Assembly (NCBI RefSeq): GCF_037031225.1
Contig: NZ_JAYEZN010000001.1
Location: 1,364,001-1,428,000 of the forward strand
Reading direction: 5' to 3'
From: Halorientalis sp. LT38
GTDB lineage: Archaea > Halobacteriota > Halobacteria > Halobacteriales > Haloarculaceae
DNA length: 64,000 nucleotides
In this document: positions 7,701 to 15,842 of the stretch, piece after piece
How positions within the stretch are numbered: position 1 is the stretch's first letter
Layout of the letters: each line of letters opens with the position of its first letter
Translations under genes and position numbers: made by a program
The notes under the pieces: model-generated
Database searches by the model: none
The model's input: the letters and a program-made list of their open reading frames with translations, nothing else
What the model was told of the DNA's origin: nothing

Positions 7701-9338
7701 TTACTCCGACATCCACTCGCTGGCCTGGGGCTCCCGAGGATCGGTCGGGATCTCGACCAGAACGGGTTCGTCGGCGGCCAGCGCCGTCGAGAGTCGGTCT
7801 TCGAGGTCGCTCCCGGTCTCGGCGCGGAGGCTGCGCATGCCCATGCTCTCGGCCAGCGCGGTGAAGCTGATCGGTGAGTCCTCCCAGCCGTACACGCCGG
7901 TATCGAGGTCGTACGTCCGTTCCGCCTCCTCGGTGATGATGGCGTAGTCGTTGTTGTTGAGGACGAGGACGGTGATCGGCAGGTCCTCGGCGACGGCGGT
8001 GTGGAGTTCGTGGATGCACATCATCAGCCCGCCGTCGCCGGTCAGGACGACGACGTCCTCGTCGGGATTGGCCTGTTGCGCGCCGATACCGGACGGGAGT
8101 CCGGTGCCCATGGTCGCCCACGAGCCGGGGTTGACGTACTTGTCGGGCCCGTAGGACTCGAAGGTGTTGAGTCCCCAGACGCGGAACCCGCCGGCGTCGA
8201 CCGCGACGGTCGCCTCGCGGGGGATCGTCTCCCGGGCCGTCCGGAGGACCTGGACCGACGTCAGCGGCGTCTCCTCGCCCAGCAGCGGTTCGATCCGCTC
8301 GTCCCTGGCCGACCGCAACCGCTCGGCGGTCGCTTCCCCGTCGGCCGGCTCCTGGTCGTCGGCCAGTCGGTCCTCGATCTTCCGCATCGCCTCGCCCCCG
8401 TCACCGATGACGGCCACGGCCGGGTCGTAGCCGGTGCCGAGGTCGTCGGGGTGGAGCGTGACGTGGACCAGTCGCTCCGGAACGTCGACGGACCACGACC
8501 GGGTGGCGACGGCGTCGAAGTCGGTTCCGACGCCCAGGGCCGCGTCCGCATCGCCGATGGCCGCAAGCAGTTCGGGGGTCGCGCTGCCCGAGAGCGTGCC
8601 GGCCGATAGCGGGTGGTCCTCGGGGATGACTCCCTTGCCCTTGTAGGTCGTGACGACGGGTGCGCCCAGCCGTTCGGCGAGCGAGCGCAGTTCGTCGCTC
8701 GCCCCGGACGACCGAACGCCGCCGCCGGCGAGGATCAGCGGCGCGTCGGCGTCGGCCAGCAGGTCCGTTGCGGCCTCGACGTCCTCGTCGGCGACCGACT
8801 CCAGGCAGTCCGTGTCGTAGTCACGAGCCTGCGAGAGCGGGACGTCCATCTTCAGGAAGTTCTTCGGGATGCCGATCCGGACCGGCCCCATCGGCGGTGT
8901 CCGGGCGATGGCGACGGCTCGGTCGACCTCCGAAGCGGTCGCCGAGGGACGCTCGACCAGGATGTTCTCCTTGACGACGTTGTCGTAGGTGTCCGGTGGC
9001 GTCTCGTGGATGCCGTCGCCGCCGCGGATCTCGGGCTCGGTCTCCACGGCGAAGTGGATCAACGGCGTACAGTCGTTGAGGGCGTTCTTCAGGCCGTTCA
9101 TCGCGTTCATGTCGCCCGGTCCGGGCACGACGAATGTCGCGGCCATCCGGTCGCTGGTCTCGGCGTACCCCCACGCCTGATGGGTGACCGCGGTCTCGTG
9201 TCTGGCGACGACGAACTCGATCGCGTCGCTCTCGCCGATGGCCTGGTTCAGCGGGAGCGTCTGCTTTCCGGGAATCCCGAACACCGTATCGATCCCGTTG
9301 GCTACCAGCCGGTCGATGACCGCCTCGTTGATCAGCAT
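7701..9338 (-). CDS. Thiamine-diphosphate-dependent enzyme, acetolactate synthase/2-oxoacid decarboxylase family
   Basis: A 545-residue three-domain ThDP enzyme. The Pyr domain has the activating Glu in VARHETAVTHQAWG (about residue 47). A central Rossmann-like domain is around residue 200-330, and the PP domain has the cofactor motif starting GDGGLMMCIHEL and closing with LNNNDYAI (about residues 430-462). This layout suits acetolactate synthase, benzoylformate decarboxylase or related carboligases. There is no regulatory subunit gene nearby, which argues against biosynthetic acetolactate synthase. 2-Oxoadipate decarboxylation to glutarate semialdehyde is an attractive but unproven role here. 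Confidence 0.85.
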   Translation of the reverse strand: MLINEAVIDRLVANGIDTVFGIPGKQTLPLNQAIGESDAIEFVVARHETAVTHQAWGYAETSDRMAATFVVPGPGDMNAMNGLKNALNDCTPLIHFAVETEPEIRGGDGIHETPPDTYDNVVKENILVERPSATASEVDRAVAIARTPPMGPVRIGIPKNFLKMDVPLSQARDYDTDCLESVADEDVEAATDLLADADAPLILAGGGVRSSGASDELRSLAERLGAPVVTTYKGKGVIPEDHPLSAGTLSGSATPELLAAIGDADAALGVGTDFDAVATRSWSVDVPERLVHVTLHPDDLGTGYDPAVAVIGDGGEAMRKIEDRLADDQEPADGEATAERLRSARDERIEPLLGEETPLTSVQVLRTARETIPREATVAVDAGGFRVWGLNTFESYGPDKYVNPGSWATMGTGLPSGIGAQQANPDEDVVVLTGDGGLMMCIHELHTAVAEDLPITVLVLNNNDYAIITEEAERTYDLDTGVYGWEDSPISFTALAESMGMRSLRAETGSDLEDRLSTALAADEPVLVEIPTDPREPQASEWMSE

Positions 9339-9444
9339 GGCCTGGGATACTTGAGGGGCCTACTTAGTCCTACCTGTCCCTCGAACGAGAGTCCTGGCCC
9401 ACCCATCGGAAACGTTAATCAGATCAGTCCTGTCAGTACGGACG

Positions 9445-10608
9445 ATGCTAGATTACTTCGGCCTGGAGGCCGACCTCGGTGCGGAAGAGCGGATGATCCG
9501 GGACACGGCCCGCGAGTTCGTCGACGAGAATGTACGCCCCGACATCGGCGAGCACTGGATCGAGGGCACCTTCCCGAAAGACCTCATCCCCGAGATGGGC
9601 GAGATGGGCTTTTACGCCCCGAATCTGGAGGGCTACGGATCGCCCAACGTCAGCGAGACCGCCTACGGCCTCCTGATGCAGGAACTGGAAGCCTGTGACT
9701 CCGGTCTGCGCTCGATGGCGAGCGTCCAGGGCGCCCTCGTGATGTATCCGATCCACGCTTACGGCAGCGAGGAGCAGAAAGAGGAGTGGCTCCCCAAACT
9801 CGGGAGCGGTGAAGCGGTCGGCTGCTTCGGCCTCACAGAGCCCGAACACGGCTCGAACCCGACCGCGATGGAGACTCGCGCAGAAGAAGCCGACGGCGGC
9901 TACCTGCTCAACGGGTCGAAGACGTGGATCACGAACTCACCGATTTCGGACGTGGCGATCGTCTGGGCGCGTGATCGGACCGACCCGGATACCCCCGTCC
10001 GCGGGTTCCTCGTCGAGACCGATCGGGACGGCGTCTCGACCAACAAGATCACGGAGAAACTCTCGCTGCGAGCGTCCATCACGGGCGAGATCGGCCTCAA
10101 CGACGTGTTCGTGCCCGAGGAGAACCTGCTGCCCGGCGCAGAGGGCATGGGCGGCCCGCTGGGCTGTCTGACCCAGGCCCGCTACGGCATCGCCTGGGGC
10201 GCTATCGGCGCCGCACGCGATAGCTTCGAGACCGCCCGGCAGTACGCCAAGGATCGCGATCAATTCGGAGGGCCCATCGGCCGGTTCCAGATCCAGCAGC
10301 AGAAGCTGGCGGAGATGGCCACCCAGATTACCCTGGCACAGCTGCTGGCACACCGACTCGCGGACCTCAAGGAACGCGGCGAGATGCGCCCGCAACACGT
10401 CTCGATGGCCAAACGCAACAACGTCCGGATGGCCCGCGACGAGTCCCGCGTCGCCCGCGAGATGCTCGGCGGCAACGGCATCACGGCGGACTACTCGCCG
10501 ATGCGTCACATGGCGAACCTCGAGACGGTTTATACCTACGAGGGCACGCACGACATCCACACCCTCATCCTCGGCGAGGACCTGACCGGCTTCGCCGCCT
10601 ACGAGTGA
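9445..10608 (+). CDS. gcdH: Glutaryl-CoA dehydrogenase-type acyl-CoA dehydrogenase
   Basis: A 387-residue FAD enzyme that would oxidise and decarboxylate glutaryl-CoA to crotonyl-CoA. The acyl-CoA dehydrogenase frame is complete: GCFGLTEPEHGS (about residue 130), KTWITNS (about 155) and the C-terminal flavin/adenine region. Two features favour the glutaryl branch: the catalytic Glu in TYEGTHDIHTLILG (about residue 363) and an Arg in GLRSMASVQ (about 91), matching the carboxylate-binding Arg known for this family. The CaiB-type transferase starts 6 bases after the stop, an arrangement known for bacterial glutarate genes. Confidence 0.87.
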   Translation: MLDYFGLEADLGAEERMIRDTAREFVDENVRPDIGEHWIEGTFPKDLIPEMGEMGFYAPNLEGYGSPNVSETAYGLLMQELEACDSGLRSMASVQGALVMYPIHAYGSEEQKEEWLPKLGSGEAVGCFGLTEPEHGSNPTAMETRAEEADGGYLLNGSKTWITNSPISDVAIVWARDRTDPDTPVRGFLVETDRDGVSTNKITEKLSLRASITGEIGLNDVFVPEENLLPGAEGMGGPLGCLTQARYGIAWGAIGAARDSFETARQYAKDRDQFGGPIGRFQIQQQKLAEMATQITLAQLLAHRLADLKERGEMRPQHVSMAKRNNVRMARDESRVAREMLGGNGITADYSPMRHMANLETVYTYEGTHDIHTLILGEDLTGFAAYE

Positions 10609-10614
10609 CCGACG

Positions 10615-11832
10615 ATGTCTGAACCGAACTCCACGACCGGCGGACCGCTGGACGGCGTAACCGTGCTCGACGCGTCACGGGTCCTCTCGGGCCCCTTCTG
10701 TACGATGCAGCTCGGCGACCTCGGTGCGGAGGTGGTCAAGATCGAGCGTCCCGACGGCGGCGACCAGACGCGCAGCTGGAGTCCGCCCGAGTACGGCGAC
10801 TCCGGCGAGGCCGCCTACTACCTCAGCACCAACCGGAACAAGCGCTCGCTGACGCTCAACCTCGCGAGCGAGGACGGCCGCGACGTGTTTCGCGACCTGG
10901 CCGAGAAGGCCGACGTAGTGGTCGAGAACTTCCGCGTCGGCAAGATGGCCGAGTGGGACCTCGACTACGAGACCCTCTCGGCCGAGAACCCCGACCTGGT
11001 CTACTGCTCCATCTCCGGATACGGACAGGACGGCCCGCACAAGGACCGACCGGCCTACGACCTCATCATGCAGGCCGAGGGCGGCATGATGAGCATCACC
11101 GGCGAGCAGGGCCGCCCGCCCGTCCGCGTCGGCGTCGCGATCGCGGACATCGGCGCGGGGATGTACGCCGCCCAGTCCATCCTGGCCGCGCTCTTCCACC
11201 GCGAGTTCCAGGACGCCGGCGGCCAGTACATCGACGTCGCCCTCTTCGAGGCGATGGTCGCCTGGCAGACCTACATGGCCTCATACTACTTCGCCACGGG
11301 CGACCCGCCCGGGCGGATGGGGAGCAAACACCCGACCATCGCGCCCTACCAGGCCTTCCCGACGACCGATGGCTACATCGTGGTCGCCGTCCCGTCGCCG
11401 AACCTGTGGCCGCGCTTCTGTCGGGCCATCGACCGCGAGGACCTCGTCGAGGACCCGCGGTTCGAGACCAACGACGACCGCGTGACCAACCGCGAGGAAC
11501 TCGACGCCATCCTCGAAGCCGAGTTCGAAGAGTACAGCACCGCGGCGGCGAAGGAACGCCTCGACGACCACGGCGTCCCGGCCAGCAGGGTCAACGACAT
11601 GGCCGACGTGTTCGACCACCCGCAGGTCCTGGCACGCGGCATGCGACAGCAGGTCGATCACCCGACTGCGGACGAAGTCGAGATGCCCGGCAGCCCCATG
11701 AACCTGGGCGACACGCCGACGGGAATCGACCGTCACCCGCCGCTGCTCGGCGAACACACCGAGGAGATCCTCTCGGAATTCGGATTCGACGACGAAACCA
11801 TCGCTCGCTTCCACGAGAACGGCGTCGTCTGA
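10615..11832 (+). CDS. CaiB/BaiF family (class III) CoA-transferase
   Basis: A 405-residue class III CoA-transferase. It begins with the family segment GVTVLDASRVLSGPFC, continues with LGAEVVKIERP-like and NKRSLTLNL segments, and has the GYGQDGP loop (about residue 140). The catalytic Asp is probably in the VGVAIADIGAG region (about 172). Co-transcription with a glutaryl-CoA dehydrogenase gene suggests it makes glutaryl-CoA from glutarate, like the SUGCT/C7orf10 group. That assignment is contextual. Confidence 0.88.
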   Translation: MSEPNSTTGGPLDGVTVLDASRVLSGPFCTMQLGDLGAEVVKIERPDGGDQTRSWSPPEYGDSGEAAYYLSTNRNKRSLTLNLASEDGRDVFRDLAEKADVVVENFRVGKMAEWDLDYETLSAENPDLVYCSISGYGQDGPHKDRPAYDLIMQAEGGMMSITGEQGRPPVRVGVAIADIGAGMYAAQSILAALFHREFQDAGGQYIDVALFEAMVAWQTYMASYYFATGDPPGRMGSKHPTIAPYQAFPTTDGYIVVAVPSPNLWPRFCRAIDREDLVEDPRFETNDDRVTNREELDAILEAEFEEYSTAAAKERLDDHGVPASRVNDMADVFDHPQVLARGMRQQVDHPTADEVEMPGSPMNLGDTPTGIDRHPPLLGEHTEEILSEFGFDDETIARFHENGVV

Positions 11833-12284
11833 CCCCGTCACTGCTCGCCCGTCCTTTGCAATCCGTTTCCCTCACGGAAGCTCCAGACCCGTTCTTCGAG
11901 GGGGAATCGCTGATCCGCGACACGGAACGAGGTTTTTGCCGCGATATCGTAACCGCCCAGAACGACAGTTTCGAGGCTTCTTCTCCCAATCCTTCGAGTC
12001 TCCAGTGCGGCGCCGGGGCCGTGTTTGGAAGAGTATACCAGGGTTCGGCCGTCGGTCGCAGATCACTAATCCCGTGTGTTCAGGGCGTAGAGCCCCGTAG
12101 TTTGCGTGTCCGCGATACGGAATCAGATTCGACCGTCGTCGGATCCGTAACCCCGTCAACCACACATGTTCGGACGTTTAAACGACTATGCGTGGGTTTC
12201 GCAGTAAACTTAGGCAAACGTAGCTACGGTTAAACCGTTTCTCATCGCGGAACAGTTAAGTGCGGAAGGGCGCTAGGACGGAAC
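11833..12284. other. Intergenic region between CoA-transferase and IclR gene
   Basis: No convincing coding sequence is seen in these 452 bases. GC falls toward the IclR gene. The last 60 bases contain a perfect ACGGTT-A-AACCGT inverted repeat (12226-12238) and a GCGGAACAGTT element (12247-12257) that recurs after the IclR gene. These look regulatory. Confidence 0.5.
12226..12257 (+). promoter_or_regulatory. Candidate operator/promoter of the IclR-family gene
   Basis: ACGGTTAAACCGT (12226-12238) is a perfect 6-base inverted repeat around one central base. It is followed by GCGGAACAGTT (12247-12257), whose TTAAG-like downstream edge lies about 28 bases before the ATG at 12285, where a TATA box for a leaderless message would be. 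IclR proteins usually bind short palindromes next to their own promoter, so autoregulation is likely. Confidence 0.4.
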
Positions 12285-13049
12285 ATGAAAGGAGGCGAGC
12301 AAGAAGGGATCAAGTCCAACGAGACGCTGTTCCAGTTGATCGAGACGCTCAAACAGCTCGACGGCGCCGGTGTCACCGAGCTAGCCACCCGGATGGACGT
12401 CTCGAAAAGCACGATCCACCGCCACCTCACGACGCTCGAGGACCACGAGTACGTGATCCGGGACGGCCAGGAGTTCCGGCTGAGCCTCAAGTTCCTCGAG
12501 TACGGTGGCTACGTTCGCCGGACCAACGAGATTGCCAAACAGATCCGCCCGCGGATCGAGGAGCTGGCCGACAAGACTGGCGAACTCTCGGCGTACGTGG
12601 TCGAAGAACACGGCCAGGGAGTGTTCGTCTTCCGCGGCATCGGGGACAACGCCGTCGGGACCGACGCCGGGGTCGGCAAGCGGTTTCACCTCCACTCGTT
12701 GGCGGCCGGAAAGGCGATGCTCGCCGAGCTCTCGCCCGAACGCGTCGACGAGATAATCGAGACCCACGGCCTTCCAGCGTACACGGACAACACCATCACC
12801 GAGGCCGACGAACTCCGCGAGGAACTCGACGCGATCCGCGACCGCGGGTTCGCGGTCGACCGCCAGGAGCACCTCATGGGCCTCCACGCCGTCGCAGCAC
12901 CGGTGTACGGCCCGAACGACGAACTCCGTGGCGCGTTCAACGTCGCCGGCCCCAGCCACCGGATGAAAGGCGACTGGTTCACCGAGGAGATCCCGGAACT
13001 CCTGTTGGGCACCATCACCGAGTTCCAACTCGACATCACCTATGCCTGA
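12285..13049 (+). CDS. IclR family transcriptional regulator
   Basis: A 254-residue DNA-binding regulator. An N-terminal winged helix (about residues 10-70, with VTELATRMDVSKSTIHRHLTTL) precedes the IclR effector domain with SLAAGKAMLAEL (about residue 140) and the C-terminal VAAPVYGPNDELRGAFNVAGP strand pair. It lies between the glutaryl-CoA genes and a crotonase/aldehyde dehydrogenase pair and probably controls this catabolic block in response to a small carboxylate. Similar GTTCC/GGAAC palindromes lie on both of its flanks. Confidence 0.92.
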   Translation: MKGGEQEGIKSNETLFQLIETLKQLDGAGVTELATRMDVSKSTIHRHLTTLEDHEYVIRDGQEFRLSLKFLEYGGYVRRTNEIAKQIRPRIEELADKTGELSAYVVEEHGQGVFVFRGIGDNAVGTDAGVGKRFHLHSLAAGKAMLAELSPERVDEIIETHGLPAYTDNTITEADELREELDAIRDRGFAVDRQEHLMGLHAVAAPVYGPNDELRGAFNVAGPSHRMKGDWFTEEIPELLLGTITEFQLDITYA

Positions 13050-13068
13050 GAGTGGTTCACAAGACTCC

Positions 13069-13085
13069 GTTCCGCTTTGCGGAAC
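13069..13085. promoter_or_regulatory. Inverted repeat, candidate IclR operator
   Basis: GTTCCGCTTTGCGGAAC has 7-base arms around TTT. Its right arm plus the following AGTT is identical over 11 bases to the element at 12247-12257 in front of the IclR gene, so the same protein may bind both sites. A hairpin acting as terminator for the IclR message is the alternative. Confidence 0.4.
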
Positions 13086-13321
13086 AGTTTCGGCTCCGGC
13101 ACCTATTACAACACTAGCTTTGTAATCTTGGACCGGTTCACCGGGCCGAGTCCCGAGATCGTAGCCCGTCGGACGATTGCTGTTCCCTCCCTCTGCATCG
13201 GCTACGCACTCAATTTCGAGCAGTTATTCGGCTGTTTTTGACACTTACAGCAACTCTAAGCCGTATGCGGGGCAGCCCGTACATTCCGGCGTCCGACTTC
13301 CTCGGACGCGTATCCGACGCG

Positions 13322-13338
13322 GTTCCGTTATGAGGAAC
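13322..13338. promoter_or_regulatory. Second GTTCC/GGAAC palindrome upstream of the crotonase gene
   Basis: GTTCC and GGAAC arms separated by 7 bases, about 45 bases upstream of the TATA-like element of the gene starting at 13413. It shares arm sequence with the palindrome at 13069 and may be an operator of the same regulator. Confidence 0.3.
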
Positions 13339-13412
13339 GCCGGATTTCGTCCCGACTGCCCAGTGGGAGCTAAACAGGAGGTTTATGCGGGTTCGAATCG
13401 ATCACTGGACGA

Positions 13413-14111
13413 ATGTCGATACTCAAGACCGAAGACGTGACCGAGGAGATTCGGCGACTGACGTTGAACCGTCCGGACTCGCTCAACGCACTCAGTAGAG
13501 CCCTCCTCTCGCGGATCGCCGAGGAGGTCCGCGCCGCCGACGGTGAGTACCGGGTGCTGATCCTGGAGGGGGCCGGTGACGCGTTCACCGCCGGCGCCGA
13601 CCTCGACGAGGAGGAGGGCGCTGGCGACCTGTTCCAGGAGATAACCCGTGCCGTCCGGGAGTTCGAGGGCATCGTCATCGGGAAACTCCACGGCTGGGTC
13701 ATCGGCGGCGGATTCGAGTGGACGCTCTCGTTCGACCTGCGCTACGCCCACTCGGACACGACGTTCAAGCTGACGGAGTCCGAGATCGGCGTGACGGTAA
13801 CCAACGCCTCGACGCTGCTGCTCCCGCTGTACGTCGGTGCCGGGACGGCCCGCGAACTCGTCTACACGAGTCGCGAACTCCCCGCCGTGGAGGCAGAGCA
13901 ACACGGGTTGCTCGCCGGTGTCTTCGACGACGCCGACGACCTCGAGGACAAAGTTATCGACGTCGCCACGGACATCGTGGAGAACAAGTCGGCGAACGCG
14001 CTGCGACTCAACAAACGCGCCATGGACCAGGCGTTCCCCGTCGAGGAGGTCCTCAAACGGGAAGAGTTGATCAACGAGTACTGCCACGACATCGAGGACA
14101 TGGGGTGGTAG
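13413..14111 (+). CDS. Enoyl-CoA hydratase/isomerase (crotonase) family protein
   Basis: A 232-residue crotonase-fold protein, slightly shorter than typical (about 255). The N-terminal LTLNRPDSLNALSRALL and the first oxyanion segment GDAFTAGADLD are present. The second oxyanion helix reads HGWVIGGGFEWTLSFDLRYA (about residues 95-114) with the first catalytic Glu in GGGFE, and a second candidate Glu in TESEIGV. It could hydrate crotonyl-CoA made by the dehydrogenase at 9.4 kb. The start follows a TATA-like element by about 28 bases, fitting a leaderless message. Confidence 0.88.
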   Translation: MSILKTEDVTEEIRRLTLNRPDSLNALSRALLSRIAEEVRAADGEYRVLILEGAGDAFTAGADLDEEEGAGDLFQEITRAVREFEGIVIGKLHGWVIGGGFEWTLSFDLRYAHSDTTFKLTESEIGVTVTNASTLLLPLYVGAGTARELVYTSRELPAVEAEQHGLLAGVFDDADDLEDKVIDVATDIVENKSANALRLNKRAMDQAFPVEEVLKREELINEYCHDIEDMGW

Positions 14112-14200
14112 CCGGGCGGTAAGTGGTGGGCGACGCCGATTTCGGGTCCGGTGTCACGGCGACCGGCCCAGGGACTCTTCGGGAATTCGACTGGCCAACG

Positions 14201-14206
14201 TTTATA
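14201..14206 (+). promoter_or_regulatory. TATA box of the second aldehyde dehydrogenase gene
   Basis: TTTATA preceded by CCAACG, 33 bases upstream of the ATG at 14239, is one of the clearest promoter elements in this region and indicates a separate transcript from the crotonase gene. Confidence 0.5.
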
Positions 14207-14238
14207 CGGCCCCTCTTGGAAATGCGTGCAGGTACCAA

Positions 14239-15768
14239 ATGACATCGGATTCAATCGATTACTACACGGGAAGCATCGAGGAGACGCACGCGGCCGCCCG
14301 CGAAGACGTACTGGCGCTGGGCGAGTTCGGTGCCTGGATCGGCGGCGAGGCGAGGACGGCCGCGGACGGCGAGGCGTTCGCGACGCTCGACCCCGTCGTC
14401 GGCGAGGAGATCTGCTCGGTGCCCCGGTGTACCGCGGCGGACGTCGACGCCGCCGTCGACGCCGCCCGGGACGCCTTCGACGGCGAGTGGGGCGCCTATT
14501 CGCCCCAGGAGCGGTCCAACGCGATCCTCTCGTGGGTGGACGCCCTGCGCGAGAACGTCGGCGACCTCGCGCTGATAGAGAGCCTCGACGGCGGCAAACC
14601 GCTGAATCACGCCCTGGTCGAGACGAAGTACGCCCTGGACTTCCTCGAGTACTACGGGAAGGTTATCCAGGCCGACGAGGGCATCACGGTCCCGACGGAC
14701 GACGACATGCACGTCTACACCCGCCACGAACCCTACGGCGTGGTCGGGCTCGTGACGCCGTGGAACTTCCCGCTGACCATCTCGTTCTGGAAGGTCGGCC
14801 CGGCGCTGGCGGCGGGCAACGCCGCCGTCATCAAACCCGCGGAGCAGACGCCGCTCTCGCTCCTGTACGCCGCCGAGCTATCCAAAGGAATCCTCCCCGA
14901 CGGCGCCCTGAACGTCGTCACCGGGTTCGGCGAGGAGGCCGGCGCGCCGCTGACCGAGCACGCGGGCGTCGGGAAGGTCTCGTTCACCGGCGAGGACGTC
15001 ACCGGCAAGACGGTGATGAAGGCCGCCGCGGAGACCGTCAAACCCGTGACGCTGGAACTCGGCGGGAAGTCGCCGTACGTCGTCTTCCCCGACGCCGATA
15101 TCGAGGAGGCCGTCCGCGACGTGGCCCACGGCATCTTCTACAACGCCGGCCAGTCCTGTGACGCCTGTTCGCGCGTGCTCGTCCACGAGGACGTCGCCGA
15201 GGAGTTCACCGAGGGACTCGTTGCGCGGGCCGAAGGGCTCACCCCGGGCGACACCCTGAAAGAAGGGACGACCGTCGGCCCCCTCATCTCCGAGGACCAG
15301 TTCGGGAAAGTCACCGATTACATCGGCGTCGGTGAAGGCGAGGGCGCGACGCTCGCGACCGGCGGCGCCGTCGACGACGGCGACCTCGCCGAGGGCTGGT
15401 TCGTCCGCCCGACGGTGCTCACCGACGTCGACAACGACATGCGGGTCGCCCAGGAGGAGATCTTCGGGCCGGTCGAGGTCGTCACGACCTTCGAGAGCTA
15501 CGACGAGGCCATCGAACTGGCGAACGACGTGGAGTTCGGCCTGGCCGCCGGCGTCGCGACCGAGAACGCGACGCTGGCCCACCGGGCGGCCGCCGACATC
15601 GACGCCGGCAGCGTCTGGGTCAACGGCAACTACGCCACGCCCATCCCGGGTGGCCCCTTCGGCGGCTACAAGCAGTCCGGGATCGGCCGGGAGTGCAGCC
15701 GGGACGCTCTTCGCCACTACTCCCAGGAGAAAGCCGTCCACGTCGCGCTCGACGACCCGTCCCTCTGA
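14239..15768 (+). CDS. NAD(P)-dependent aldehyde dehydrogenase
   Basis: A complete 509-residue aldehyde dehydrogenase. It shows TPWNFPLTI (about residue 174), the cofactor turn FTGEDVTGK (about 250), the general base Glu in LELGGKSP (about 273) and the catalytic Cys in NAGQSCDACSR (about 308). The C-terminal PFGGYKQSGIGRE is also intact. The family includes betaine-, succinate-, aminoadipate- and glutarate-semialdehyde dehydrogenases. With the partial enzyme at the left edge it gives the region two aldehyde dehydrogenases, as a pipecolate to glutarate route would need. Confidence 0.92.
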   Translation: MTSDSIDYYTGSIEETHAAAREDVLALGEFGAWIGGEARTAADGEAFATLDPVVGEEICSVPRCTAADVDAAVDAARDAFDGEWGAYSPQERSNAILSWVDALRENVGDLALIESLDGGKPLNHALVETKYALDFLEYYGKVIQADEGITVPTDDDMHVYTRHEPYGVVGLVTPWNFPLTISFWKVGPALAAGNAAVIKPAEQTPLSLLYAAELSKGILPDGALNVVTGFGEEAGAPLTEHAGVGKVSFTGEDVTGKTVMKAAAETVKPVTLELGGKSPYVVFPDADIEEAVRDVAHGIFYNAGQSCDACSRVLVHEDVAEEFTEGLVARAEGLTPGDTLKEGTTVGPLISEDQFGKVTDYIGVGEGEGATLATGGAVDDGDLAEGWFVRPTVLTDVDNDMRVAQEEIFGPVEVVTTFESYDEAIELANDVEFGLAAGVATENATLAHRAAADIDAGSVWVNGNYATPIPGGPFGGYKQSGIGRECSRDALRHYSQEKAVHVALDDPSL

Positions 15769-15842
15769 GGCGGGTCGACGGCGCGTCCGATTCGAACGCC
15801 GAGCAGGATAGCTTATGAGGCAGGGGGCGAAACGCCGGTGTG

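Larger units (their letters stand above)
13050..13412. other. Regulatory intergenic region with two GTTCC/GGAAC palindromes
   Basis: No gene is evident in these 363 bases. They contain GTTCCGC-TTT-GCGGAAC (13069-13085) and a looser GTTCC-7 bases-GGAAC (13322-13338), plus a TATA-like GTTTATG (13381-13387) about 28 bases before the crotonase ATG. Confidence 0.5.
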
